From Steinernema hermaphroditum (taxonomy: Eukaryota > Nematoda > Chromadorea > Rhabditida > Steinernematidae): DNA of 64,000 bases. The notes below the pieces were generated by a model that searched no databases, was not told where the DNA came from, and worked only from the letters and a program-made list of their open reading frames with translations. Below, one piece after another: positions 50,486-60,275 of this stretch. Numbering within the stretch: position 1 is the stretch's first letter; every line of letters starts with the position of its first letter. Location: NCBI GenBank assembly GCA_030435675.1, contig CM059625.1, forward strand, positions 3,348,001 through 3,412,000, read 5' to 3'. Position numbers and translations under genes: made by a program.

Positions 50486-50874
50486 TCAAGTTGGTCGCTG
50501 CTCATGTTTCTTCATCTTTTTCAGTTGTCGCTCCTTCTCAGAGCTCAGAATCTTCGTGTAATGCCGTTCGGCCACAAGCAAAATCTCGCGCCGAGCCTTC
50601 GATTGCTGTCGTGGTGAGAGATTCTTCAGCTGATCTTGAACGAACGAGTCTAAAAAAACTGTTTCTATAAGTGGTCTCTGATTATGAACTCACAAAAACT
50701 CTCGAAGGCTTCTTTTGAGTGCAGTCCCACCGGCTCTATAGGCTCCACACTCGGCGCTCTCACCGGCTCCTTCGGCTGCTCGGGCTCTTTCTCAACCTGA
50801 CGTCCTGTTCTACGGTTGTATTTGCGATCTTGCGCTGGCGGTACTTCGAGGACGATCTGCTTCTCGCTGGACAT
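50486..50874 (-). CDS. Small basic protein with BESS-like helical motif, copy B
   Basis: Exons 50694-50874 and 50486-50649 with a phase-1 intron; 114 residues. The N-terminal part is richer in Pro, Glu and Arg (RQVEKEPEQPKEPVRAP) than in copy A, but both have a SVEP-x-x motif before the splice. After it, FVQDQLKNLSPRQQSKARRE lines up with copy A, followed by a Lys-rich end. Shared intron position and spacing show a tandem duplication. The start chosen is the ATG at 50874; an upstream non-ATG extension adds two residues only. TTTATT near 50416 could serve as the polyadenylation signal. Confidence 0.75.
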
Positions 50875-51085
50875 GATCAAAGCGGTTCTGCAAGGCGTGA
50901 ACTAGAACATAATTATGTTGATGCGTTGAAAACAATGCGATTGCAAGCGCAACGCGTCGCTTTCGGATGTGTCATGCGCTATGGGGACTCGAATCTGCCA
51001 GGCGCATTACTTTTCCAACACCCTGGAGGTGGAGCACCTTTTATTTCTCACGTTCGTTATTCAGATAACAAAATTCTTCTTTACA

Positions 51086-53150
51086 TTACTTCCGAACACA
51101 GTTCTTCTTGTTGGCGTCCCACTTATAGCCGCTGTCACAAACACATTCCATCTGGTAGTCGACAACGCCGCAAGAAGAGTTAGCCGGACACTTGTAGCTC
51201 TGCGTGTGGATTTTTCCGTCGGCGCACGCGCTGTTCTCTGTGCAGTTGTGCGAAAGCCAACTGAATCCCTTAGGGTGGATGTTGCCGTTTGAGTCGACGC
51301 AGCCACATGACTCGCGCTTGATGCACTTTGCCGGATTTTCGGTTGTGTCCAGAACGTAGCCTTTGTCGCAGATGCAGCCTTCGATGCAGGGCTTGTCACA
51401 ACGGCCAGGAACTTCAGGGTGAGCGCAGGTGGCTTGGCAGAAGGGCATGCAGCTGGAGTAGGTGGAGAAGGGATCGATTTGACGGCAGCTCATCTGGCAA
51501 TTGGTTTCCGAGCGCCATTTGGGGAGGGGAACGTCTGCAATAAAATAATGAATATTGATTGTATTGGCATTCAGTGTGCCACAAGAAAATCAACTTACTT
51601 CCGAGGTACTGTTGACACTTGTCCACGAAAGTCTTGAAGAAGGAGCACTTAGCTCCAGGAACGTAGCAGGCGTCGTAAACGCAGCTCTCATAAAGCTTCC
51701 TGATTTCCTTCTCTCCAAGCCTCTTGCAGGCGGCAAAGGGTCCAACCCCACTCAGAGCTTGCCTGATCGGCTCGCACTCAAAAGCCGTCTTACTCGTATC
51801 ACATTTCGGAATCTCAGGAGAAATGATGCTGCCATCCTTGCAATCCTTATCGCAAGATGGACAGAATCCCAAGAATTCACTCGTTTTCCAAGTATCTAGG
51901 TACTTTGACAGCTTCTCCAATGTGGCCGCATCGGTTCCGTAGCTGCATTGATCGTTGGTGAGGACATCGCCGCTTCGGCTGACGATGTCATTGAAACAGT
52001 TACCGTCCATATCTCCAGCGAATCCACACAGCGCTCCTTTGCCACTGAAATCGTCGATTTCGGGAACTCGAACGCAGAAATGTTCGCGAGCGAAGGTGAT
52101 TTGGACATGGTCACTGTTCTCGATGTACACTTTGCCACCTCGGGTTTCGACGACGATCTAAACATATTCAGTGGTTTGTGTCAGAGGTACGGCTCTAGTC
52201 TTGCCTTGCGTTCACTAATTGATGGATACTGGAACGGCATGTAAGTCTTTAGTCCATCGACGTAGAGATTGAGAAGTTCGTCGACATGTAGGACGATTCC
52301 GTGCATCTCAACTTCAATTTCGCTGACGTAGGAAACCCTAAAACCAGAGAGATTAGTTACCCGCTCATTCTAAACGGAACACTGTATAAGCATTCAAATT
52401 TGTGACAGGTGCCTAGATATACACATGCACTACAACTCATCTCTTTGAGTGGAAGGACATGAGTTTGGCTTCGATGGCCTTGATCAGGACAGGACAAACT
52501 CACTTAGAAGTCCTTGAGTAGAGCTTGTTGCGTGCCTTGATTGTGTAGTTGGCCGCACTGGATGGTTGTCGACAAGTCTTTGAGTAGATATACGGACACG
52601 TCCCTTGATAGTCGTAGTAGGTACTGTCGAATGTGATGTAGTGGGGGTCGCCGTGAGCGCAAGACTCTCGGAACTTTTGATGGCATCCAGTGCGCGGATT
52701 ACCTGACACAATAATTAGATTAGGATGCAGACGGTTGACTGACCGATGTATCCCGGTTTGCAAACACAGGTCAATTGATTTTCACAAACAAAGCAGTCCG
52801 CATTGGCTCCACAACTGCCGGGTTTACACGTTTCACAGTGGGGATAGGTGGTGTCCGATGGACAGACACAGCTGTACTGCTTCGGATCTGATCGATCCGG
52901 TACGCAAGTACCGTTGTTGCACGGCTTGATGACGTCGCAGATGGTGCAGACGCATTCACTGGACTTCGAGTTCAAGGCTTTGACGGCTCCAAGGAGTTGA
53001 CCAGCTGTGTAGGTCTTGCCGGTCTCATCATCAGTGATTAACCTGAATAGAGAATTACTGTGGGAGACCCTTGGTGTCCCACCTGTCGTCACAAGACTGG
53101 GCCGATATGACTCCTACCAGTACCGCAGGAAGAAGAACTGCCCACTTCAT
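51086..53150 (-). CDS. Secreted VWD-C8-TIL domain protein, paralogue 1
   Basis: Exons 53083-53150, 52744-53042, 52504-52702, 52205-52337, 51599-52157, 51086-51534; phases agree, 568 residues. Signal peptide 1-17 (MKWAVLLPAVLVGVISA). Residues 55-125 hold EGF-like Cys repeats. The VWD domain begins near residue 137 with CAHGDPHYITFD and includes LCGFAGDMDGNC; a C8-type region follows (CEPIRQALSGVGPFAACK); a TIL domain at about 430-490 has CQMSCRQ to CICDKGYVL; and a C-terminal Cys module ends in CVCDSGYKWDANKKNC. This order is that of mucins, zonadhesin and tectorins, extracellular disulphide-linked polymers. The fourth intron (52158-52204, 47 bases) starts with GC instead of GT; the paralogue has a GT intron at the same position. 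TATATAA at 53186-53192 and TTTATT at 51040-51045 mark the gene ends. Confidence 0.9.
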
Positions 53151-53185
53151 GATGGAAGACGGTTTTCATTTCAACTTGACCATCG

Positions 53186-53192
53186 TTATATA
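53186..53192 (-). promoter_or_regulatory. TATA box of VWD paralogue 1
   Basis: TATATAA on the minus strand, 36-42 bases before the start codon, implies a very short 5' untranslated region. Confidence 0.55.
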
Positions 53193-54408
53193 GTCGCTAA
53201 CCGGACTTGAATGTTTACCAAACAAGCGTTATCTGGTTACTGTCATAAGACGATATAGACCGATGCGATCGGTCTCTGGTTTAAGGTCAACTTTTTCATA
53301 TTTTGCTGATAGCGGTGACAGTTTTAAGTATCATATCGTACACAAATTGCAATCCACAAGGGCAGAAACAAACTAAGTAAACGAAATCTAGTAATGCTAA
53401 GACTGTAAAAAAAGCGACCTATCTTGTGCATGTTACATTGTCGAGAATGCTTCTTTTTGCGGCAAGTGGTCATTGTATTTGTGACTGCATAATTTTCCCG
53501 TGGCCATATATGTTATTACCGAGATCGAATACTTCCTTGCAAAACCTATTTCCTTTTCGATCCGGTCCTCTGGTGTGACAATCCTAATGGTGTGATGGAA
53601 CTTTCTGTAGAAGATGCTTTCATCTGTCCATGAAATGAGGTTGCTTGCGTTAGCAGAATGAACTGTCAACAACCCACTATGCTGATAACGTCTAATATCG
53701 GCAGACGCCAACGTGGCATGGGTGCCTGTTGTACATTGGACTTCTTATCGATCAATGGTCTCAACTCAAAAACCTGCCAGGGTCGGGCTGAATCTTTGTA
53801 CTCTTTGAAGTGAAATAAATTTCATTGAAATAGGTAATACCATAATATGCAAAGCAGAGGTATCCTTCATACGTTCAATCCAATCATGTAGCTTTTATTT
53901 GTACATTGATAGCCACAGACGAAGCAGAGAGAACTTGGATAATGTCTGTTTAAGTATACGGTCGATGGCTTCCCGCAGTGTATTGAATTGGCACGACTAT
54001 TTGTATTTCATACCGCGGGAAAGTTGAGCCTTGAAACCAACACCAATGCGCCAAAACACACTTTGCAGGCTTATCAAACAAGACTACAAAAATAAACTCA
54101 TATCAGAAGGTTGACGTGCAGAACCGTCTGCATTTGCTTGTAAACAAAGAAAAAAAACGCTGATGTTTGATTTCAAAGAAATACCAGACTGTCTTAAGAT
54201 CACTTATCCGTCATCGTTTTAAACATCAACTATGCAAATGTGCAACATTTATGAAGAACTTAACGTAATTGCAAAAGAAGTGGGCTTATTTGTGACTTGT
54301 TATCTAAACCCCACTCCAACCGTTTACGTGTGTGCTCTATAGTGGCGAAAAAAGAAATTTTGTGAGTGAGCACCGCCAGCGTTGCAGATAACTGTAAACA
54401 AGTGCCGA

Positions 54409-54415
54409 ATAAAAG
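54409..54415 (+). promoter_or_regulatory. TATA-like box of VWD paralogue 2
   Basis: ATAAAAG, 58-64 bases before the start codon. Confidence 0.5.
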
Positions 54416-54472
54416 GCCCGACGGTGGACTATTCTTCACCCATCTCTCCACCCCAGGAAGACGTTGGACAAC

Positions 54473-56312
54473 ATGCTTTTCGTCGTCGGCCTTCTGGCGA
54501 TTCTCGCCTTCGCTCATGCTCATTTGGACGGGTAGGTGAACGTGGTACACTCTAGTTTATGCATATGTTTCAGACCCCTCGAGTCCTACACACAGGAACA
54601 GCTGATCAGCGAGATCCAGTCGCTCCGCCACCAGTCCCAGAAATCGTTCAACCCTTTCGTCACTTCAAACAGTGCCGCCTGCTGTCCTGCCGGAAAAATC
54701 GCCGTCTGTAAGGGATGTGAGCTGACCACTTGTGGACCCAACGCCGATTGCTTCGTGGCCAACGAGCAGATCACATGTTTCTGCCGTCAAGGATATGTTG
54801 GTACGGCCCTTCTTTAAGTACCTCTGTTAACAGTGTTTATAGGAGACCCGAAGAAGGGATGCAAGAAGAGTAGCAACTCTGGAGGAAATGGAGACCCTCA
54901 CTACCACACTCTCGACGGCACCTACTATGACTACCACGGAACCTGTCCTTACTTCTTCTCCAAGCCTTGCAAGCCTTCTAGCAGCAGTTCGTACTATGTC
55001 GTCAAAGCCAAGAACAAGTTGTACAACCCCAGGTCTAGGTATGCTAATTTCCGCGTGTACAGCCACTGTACAAGAAGAGTTTAAGTGTCGCTTATGTCGA
55101 CCAAGTTCAAGTGGAAATGCACGGTCAGGTCATTCATCTGGACGCCAATTTGAACCTGAATGTCAACGGCCTGAACACCTTCTATCCATTCTACTTCCCA
55201 TCGAAGACTGGCGCAAAGGTGTTCGAACTGTTCAGGGGACGCCGTATTATGGTAAACATTACAGGTGTCCGTAGTTCTCCGTGGAAATCGAGTGCACGTT
55301 AAAAACAGCGATGGCGTCCAACTGGTCTTCGGAAAGGAATACATCAGCCTGGATGTTCCCCAGGTCAATGAATTCCTCGGAAAGGACGGACTCTGCGGAT
55401 TCTCGGGCAACTTGAACAACGACTGTACTGACGACTTGATTGGCGCTGACGGAGTCGGGCTAATCCAGAAGAACTGCGTCTATCCGGCAGACAGGAATAC
55501 CCTCACGAAGATCGCCAAGGTTCTTGACACGTGGCGAACCAACGACTTCTACGGATGGAATCCGGCGGGAACTGGATGTGAACTCGGAGAGGTCGTTGCT
55601 CCTAAGCTGCCCGATTGCGATACCACTCAAAGTGCCCGTGATTGTCTACCTATCCAGCAGGCCTCCAACGGGCAAGGACCTTTCGCAGCTTGCAAGATTC
55701 TCGGAACCGACAGAATTCAAAAGTTGTACGAAAGTTGCACATTCGATGGCTGCTATATCCCCGGATCGAAGTGCCTTTCATTCACCAACTTCATCGCCGA
55801 GTGCCAAGCAGCTGTTGGAAGTAAGTTTGTATCGAACGATTCAAATGTAACTGTATGTGCTAGACCTAAATCTTCCCAACTGGCGCACCGTAACCGGATG
55901 CCCAATGAACTGCGCCCAGATCACGCCTTTCTCCGTTTACGACGCATGCATCTCCGGTTGTCAGCCGACATGCAACAACCCCGTTGTCACTCAGGAATGT
56001 AACACTGGATGCCATGAAGGCTGCAAGTGCGGCGACGGCTACATCTTGGACGAGTCAGCGAATCCTCCCAAGTGCGTCAAGACGAACGAATGTCCGTGCA
56101 TCGACAAATACGGACAGTCCCACCCCCAGGGCAACAGCTGGCTCTCCAACCAATGCACAGAGCTGAGCGTCTGTCTCAGCGGGCAGATCTACGAGCGTGG
56201 ATACCAGTGCCCTAACCATTCCACCTGCGGAACCGAGGATGGTTACATGGCCTGCGTCTGCAACGCCGGATACAAGTGGAACTCGAGCAAGACCGATTGC
56301 ATTGCAGCTTGA
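54473..56312 (+). CDS. Secreted VWD-C8-TIL domain protein, paralogue 2
   Basis: Exons 54473-54531, 54574-54800, 54843-55038, 55086-55218, 55265-55820, 55864-56312; phases agree, 539 residues. Signal peptide 1-17 (MLFVVGLLAILAFAHAH). A short Cys region (CGPNADCFVANEQITCFC) precedes the VWD domain (GDPHYHTLDGTYYDY, later LCGFSGNLNNDC), a C8-like region (PFAACKILG), a TIL domain (CPMNCAQI to CKCGDGYILD) and the C-terminal module ending in CVCNAGYKWNSSKTDC. Exon 4 (133 bases) and exon 6 (449 bases) have exactly the lengths of those in paralogue 1, and all intron phases match. The first Cys repeat is shorter than in paralogue 1. The gene likely encodes an extracellular-matrix or mucus-like protein. 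Introns are 42-47 bases. AATAAA at 56352-56357 is the polyadenylation signal. Confidence 0.92.
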
Positions 56313-56504
56313 TTCGTGTTCTGCTCCCTGAACTGTTTTAAATGATTAAATAATAAAGAGCAAGAGAACATTCCTGAATCACCGATGATCGGAGCGGGAT
56401 TGATTATCTCCATTCTGAACTGATCAATGCTGTCAACGACCTTCGTAACCTGTGAGGCCCCTCAGGACAGCCCTCAAACGTCAAAGATGATTGACCATCT
56501 CGTG

Positions 56505-56680
56505 TACATGTGTGCTTCAATAGCAAGAAGTGTCCTGTCTTTTCTTTCCACTCGGGTAAGAAGGAATGTACAGACGACGACATCGCCCACCGTCCCATCT
56601 ACACCTACCTCGTGAACGACTGTCAGCAAATGAAGGTCTGCTATAATGGACTGCTCCATACTTTGGGATATACATAAGTA
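56505..56680 (+). pseudogene. Broken copy of the family's C-terminal Cys module
   Basis: One frame reads VCFNSKKCPVFSFHSGKKEC and then LVNDCQQMKVCYNGLLHTLG before a TAA. The second part closely resembles VNGCQQLKLCLLGKLYTQGY in the gene at 58,372-59,088, and the stop falls where the conserved CPxxSxCG should follow. No signal peptide or proper start precedes it. It lies between paralogue 2 and the kinase gene, so it is probably a leftover of local duplication. A short exon of an unrecognised gene is the alternative. Confidence 0.5.
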
Positions 56681-57076
56681 CCCTGTCAATACTCATTTTG
56701 AATTCGTAGCTGTACGCGGTTTGAGCTACGAGATTCAAGAACACGGGAGGCAGGGTCAATCACAATTTGAGTTCAGTATCGCTGAAATTTTCTTTGTTCG
56801 TGAGTTTCATTAACTTAAACAAAGTAACGTGATTGCGTACCGCATATTGAGAAGTATGAAAGAATTCTAAAATCCTGTTCACCCTATCATTATCGTAAGA
56901 CAAAAATGCGCAAAAACTGTTAATATGACAATCCCCAGAGCAACAAGAAACGATGAACCGTTCACTATAAGAAGGAATGACGAATTGTCTCTATTTTCCA
57001 TGCCGCTATTCAGCATCGGTTTTGAGACAACACTCATGTGAGGAAATAGGCATCGCTTTATAACCTCACTTGAACC

Positions 57077-57084
57077 TATATAAG
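57077..57084 (+). promoter_or_regulatory. TATA box of the intronless kinase gene
   Basis: TATATAAG, 39-46 bases upstream of the start codon. Confidence 0.65.
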
Positions 57085-57122
57085 AGCTTTGCTTTTTCCA
57101 ATCTTCTTAAGTAATTATCAAC

Positions 57123-58211
57123 ATGATTGCCACCGAACCAGAAGTTATCATTCTCGAAGAACAGGACCAACGCTCAACTACTTCAGTCATTGTTCTCGAC
57201 GAACAGGCACCATCTTCAACATCTTCAGTGGTCATCCTCGACGCTATCTCAGATGTCAGTGAGCCGAAGAACGCCTCACTCCCTGTCCTCGATGGTCAAG
57301 TCCCAGAACAACTGCACATCGGATATGAAACTTTTTATCGTGAACAGAAGCTTGGAAGCGGTGGTTTCGGTGTTGTCTACAAGATGACCAGCCCCCGAGG
57401 GACTCCGATTGCCTTAAAAGTTCAACATGAAGCGGACTACAGCCATTTCGAGAAAATCAGAAATGAAGTCGATATCTGGGGCCGTTTACAGCACGATTCC
57501 ATCATCAGCTTTCTGGACTATAAGACGAGCTACTTCGACAGAATGCACTACATGGCGATGGAATATGCCGGTCATGGTGATCTATTTCAATTCATCGACA
57601 AGCACGGAGACCGCTGCCCTCCCGTCTTCCGCCATAGGATCGCCTGTCAGGTGATCAGTGCCGTCGCCTTTATGCACGGAAAGGGATTCGTGCACTGCGA
57701 CATCAAGCCTTCGAACATCCTTTTCACCGACATAACGACTGTCAAGCTCTGCGATTTCGGGCTCGCCAGGCCGATCAGCCGTGATGAGAATGGAATTGAA
57801 ATGAAGACCGATGTGCAGACCGGAACGCAGCACTTTTACACAACGGAGAAATACTACGGTATCCCGACCTTAGCCACGAAAGACGATGTTTGGGCGCTGG
57901 GAGTGACTCTCCTCAATCTGGCTATTGGACAGCTACCATGGGATACACCAAGTGCAAATGATCCACTTTTCGATTTATGGAAGTGCGAACCACTACTTCA
58001 TCCTCAGTACTGCGAACTTGCCGGAACGGATCCGACTTTCTACGATTTGCTGAGAAACATGCTCGACCCGTCGGAACACAACCGCTGGAGCATGGGAGAG
58101 GTCCAGTGGTCCCGTTTCGTGAAGGGGGAAGAACAGCAGATTCCACAAGGGTTCAACAGACAACCCCTTGCGAAACATTTGGAATGGAGTCCTGTTCATT
58201 GTCGGATTTGA
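57123..58211 (+). CDS. Intronless Ser/Thr protein kinase with N-terminal SUMO-interacting-like motifs
   Basis: A single frame of 362 codons begins at ATG 57123. Kinase features: Gly loop GSGGFGVVYK at 78-87, Lys99 in ALKVQ, Glu115 in RNEVDIW, catalytic HCDIKPSN at 191-198 (Asp193; the usual HRD Arg is Cys), DFG at 211-213, and DDVWALGV (DxWxxG) at 254-261. TEKYY stands where APE is expected. Loss of the HRD Arg suggests activity without activation-loop phosphorylation (inference). The first 45 residues hold VIILEE, VIVLDE and VVILDA separated by Ser/Thr-rich spacers; each fits the hydrophobic-plus-acidic SUMO-interacting pattern. All catalytic residues are present, so the enzyme is probably active. 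Absence of introns, unlike all neighbours except the unknown 308-residue gene, fits a retrocopy or one of the expanded nematode kinase families. AATAAA at 58222-58227 closes the gene. Confidence 0.92.
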   Translation: MIATEPEVIILEEQDQRSTTSVIVLDEQAPSSTSSVVILDAISDVSEPKNASLPVLDGQVPEQLHIGYETFYREQKLGSGGFGVVYKMTSPRGTPIALKVQHEADYSHFEKIRNEVDIWGRLQHDSIISFLDYKTSYFDRMHYMAMEYAGHGDLFQFIDKHGDRCPPVFRHRIACQVISAVAFMHGKGFVHCDIKPSNILFTDITTVKLCDFGLARPISRDENGIEMKTDVQTGTQHFYTTEKYYGIPTLATKDDVWALGVTLLNLAIGQLPWDTPSANDPLFDLWKCEPLLHPQYCELAGTDPTFYDLLRNMLDPSEHNRWSMGEVQWSRFVKGEEQQIPQGFNRQPLAKHLEWSPVHCRI

Positions 58212-58371
58212 CAAAAAATGCAATAAAAATAGTAAAATATGAGTTGCTGTTGTCTGCACTGTGCTTGTTTGACTGATTGAACAGTTCATAATGTGAAGGA
58301 ATCGTGCTTAGGACGTCGGTTGATGATTTTATTTCTTATCCGTCATGATCTTTTTGATCAAGAATGGATAC

Positions 58372-59088
58372 TTAGCGGATGCAGTTCTTCTTGTTAGCGT
58401 CCCATTTGAATCCGCCGTTGCAAACGCAAGCCTCGGCGCTGCCCTCGGTCCCACAGAACGAGTTAGCCGGGCACTCGTATCCTTGCGTGTACAGCTTCCC
58501 AAGAAGGCAAAGTTTCAGTTGTTGACAGCCGTTGACGAGCACAGTACCGCCTTGGGTGTAAATCTTTCCATCGACATCTTTGCATGCACCTTGTGATGGC
58601 TGTACTTGGGGTTTGTTCTGAAAACAGAGAAACACTGGACTGAAGCATGTCAACGAAAGTACCTGTGCGACGCAGTCACTCATCTGGTCATTCCACTGGA
58701 ATCCGTCGTTACAAACACATGACATGGCACCGTTATTCGTTCCACAGAAAGAGTTCGCTGGGCACTGCATGTCATTCGTGTACTTCCGGTTGTTGAAGCA
58801 CACGTTTTTCTTTGTGCACCCTTCGGATAGCCAACTCTTGTTTGGAGGATGCATATCGCATTCGTTAGCGCCGTTCGTATCACAGTTGGCCACTTTCGCT
58901 CGCAGCTCGTTGATCAGATCCAAGAGTTCCGAAGCGAGGTAGTTGATTCCGGAGTCCTTATCATAAATGCTGTAATATCACTTTCTATATAAGATCATGC
59001 TGGAGCTGCCTCACGTGCAATCACAGTCACAGTTGGCTGCGAACGAAAAGCCCATGACCGCCGCTAGCGCAACAACTATCATCCACAT
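58372..59088 (-). CDS. Small secreted protein with two copies of the family's C-terminal Cys module
   Basis: Exons 59015-59088, 58663-58969, 58372-58617; phases agree, 208 residues. Signal peptide 1-18 (MWMIVVALAAVMGFSFA). After a short Cys run (CDCDC) and a helix (LASELLDLINELRAKV) come two modules. The first contains SWLSEGCTKKNVC and CPANSFCGTNN, ending WNDQMSDC; the second contains VNGCQQLKLC and CPANSFCGTEG, ending WDANKKNC. The two VWD paralogues end with the same module, and WDANKKNC is identical to that of paralogue 1. The protein is therefore a reduced family member without VWD, C8 or TIL. The modules sit on separate exons joined by a 45-base phase-0 intron, which makes exon duplication likely. 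GATAAAAG near 59122-59131 is a TATA-like box and TTTATT at 58328-58333 the polyadenylation signal. Confidence 0.88.
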
Positions 59089-59753
59089 GATTGACGAAAT
59101 GAAGGCTGCGTGACACTCTCTCTTTTATCAAGCAACCTTTTTTTACGAATAATAAGCATAATGTGGCACCATCATGCCTGCACAAACATTCAAAGGCTTT
59201 ATCCCGGGTGCTACACCTGATCAAATATGACACTGTGTCCGAGGCGGGGCTAACGCGATTGCTGGAGCAGTACCCTCCTGTCCTGTGAACCTTTACGCTG
59301 TATCCTGAAACATAAATTTTTGACAACCATGCTGGAGAGGTTAAGAATATTTCATCACAAACAAACCACCTCGGCGATAGAGCTGCAGACTTCGTAATGT
59401 GTTTGCTTCCGAATGAGCTGGTCAGATGCCTAAGTTCTCTGATCAACTCAATAGGAACTAAACACAGTAGCGAAGAAGTTCGAATAACTGTTCACCAAGT
59501 CATGATCCGCTTTCATATTAGTACAGATAGCTCAATGTTCGGAGAGCTCATTGAGAAACCGTACTAACATGAGAGCAGAGAAGCGCGAATATGAATAAAT
59601 GACGTAGTAACATGGAAAGCCTCATTCCTATAGCCACCAACACCCAATTCACATTGAGCAATTGGGATGTAGTTGTCTATAAGAGCGACAGATCTCCGGA
59701 AATAAAAGTTCAATAAAGGGATTCAGTACGACAGCTACACGGAGCGTTCAGAT

Positions 59754-59832
59754 GCCCCGCGCTCGCATTAATACGCGGATCTCAATACAACAAGTAGCTA
59801 ATTGAGATACAGTATTAATGTGCGCGTGGGGC
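59754..59832. repeat. Imperfect inverted repeat (79-base hairpin)
   Basis: GCCCCGCGCTCGCATTAATAC at the left pairs with GTATTAATGTGCGCGTGGGGC at the right (two or three mismatches); further in, TCTCAAT pairs with ATTGAGA around a loop of about 14 bases. The arms may be the ends of a small foldback element. No poly-T or coding sequence is linked to it. Confidence 0.75.
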
Positions 59833-59958
59833 AGCACGCAATATACGATAGATTTGATGAATAGGTCGCAGCGGTATGAACTGCGCTCGTTGTAAAGGGG
59901 TTACCCCACTACAATTGCATGAGTGAAGTCACTCCTTCACAATGAGCGAAGCACACAA

Positions 59959-60060
59959 GGCCGTCTGAATAAGGACCGACTGAGTAGGGTGGAGTGTTAC
60001 AGAGTACAACACATCTGTATGAGTGAGGCACGTACTGTAGAAGTCTGGCGAAGAAGCAGG
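59959..60060 (+). repeat. Duplicated unit, copy 1
   Basis: About 100 bases starting GGCCGTCTGAATAAGGACCG and containing CACTGTAGAAxTCTGGxGAAG-like sequence (here GTACTGTAGAAGTCTGGCGAAG split as GTACTGTAGAAG and TCTGGCGAAG). The second copy starts at 60,178, 219 bases downstream. Confidence 0.7.
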
Positions 60061-60177
60061 CTCGTAGGACGAAGGACAGCGGGCTGGTCGGAGCGGAGCG
60101 AATTGTCGTCTCGTGGTCGTGCAGAGATCGGAAACGAATACGATTAGAAGTAGCGGAGAAATGACCTTATCCTACAG

Positions 60178-60275
60178 GGCCGGCTGAATGAGGTCCGCAG
60201 GTGACGTGTTGCAGAGTGCAGGACATCTGTGTGAGCGAGGGTCGCACTGTAGAAATCTGGAGAAGTCCGAAGCAG
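60178..60275 (+). repeat. Duplicated unit, copy 2
   Basis: Starts GGCCGGCTGAATGAGGTCCG and ends CTGGAGAAGTCCGAAGCAG; aligns with 59,959-60,060 along its full length with scattered differences. Confidence 0.7.

Larger units (their letters stand above)
53151..54472. other. Shared upstream region of the head-to-head VWD paralogues
   Basis: The 1.3 kb between the two start codons has TATA-like boxes at both ends, facing outward. Only short open frames lie between, so I read it as a divergent promoter region. It is AT-rich without clear repeats. Confidence 0.55.
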
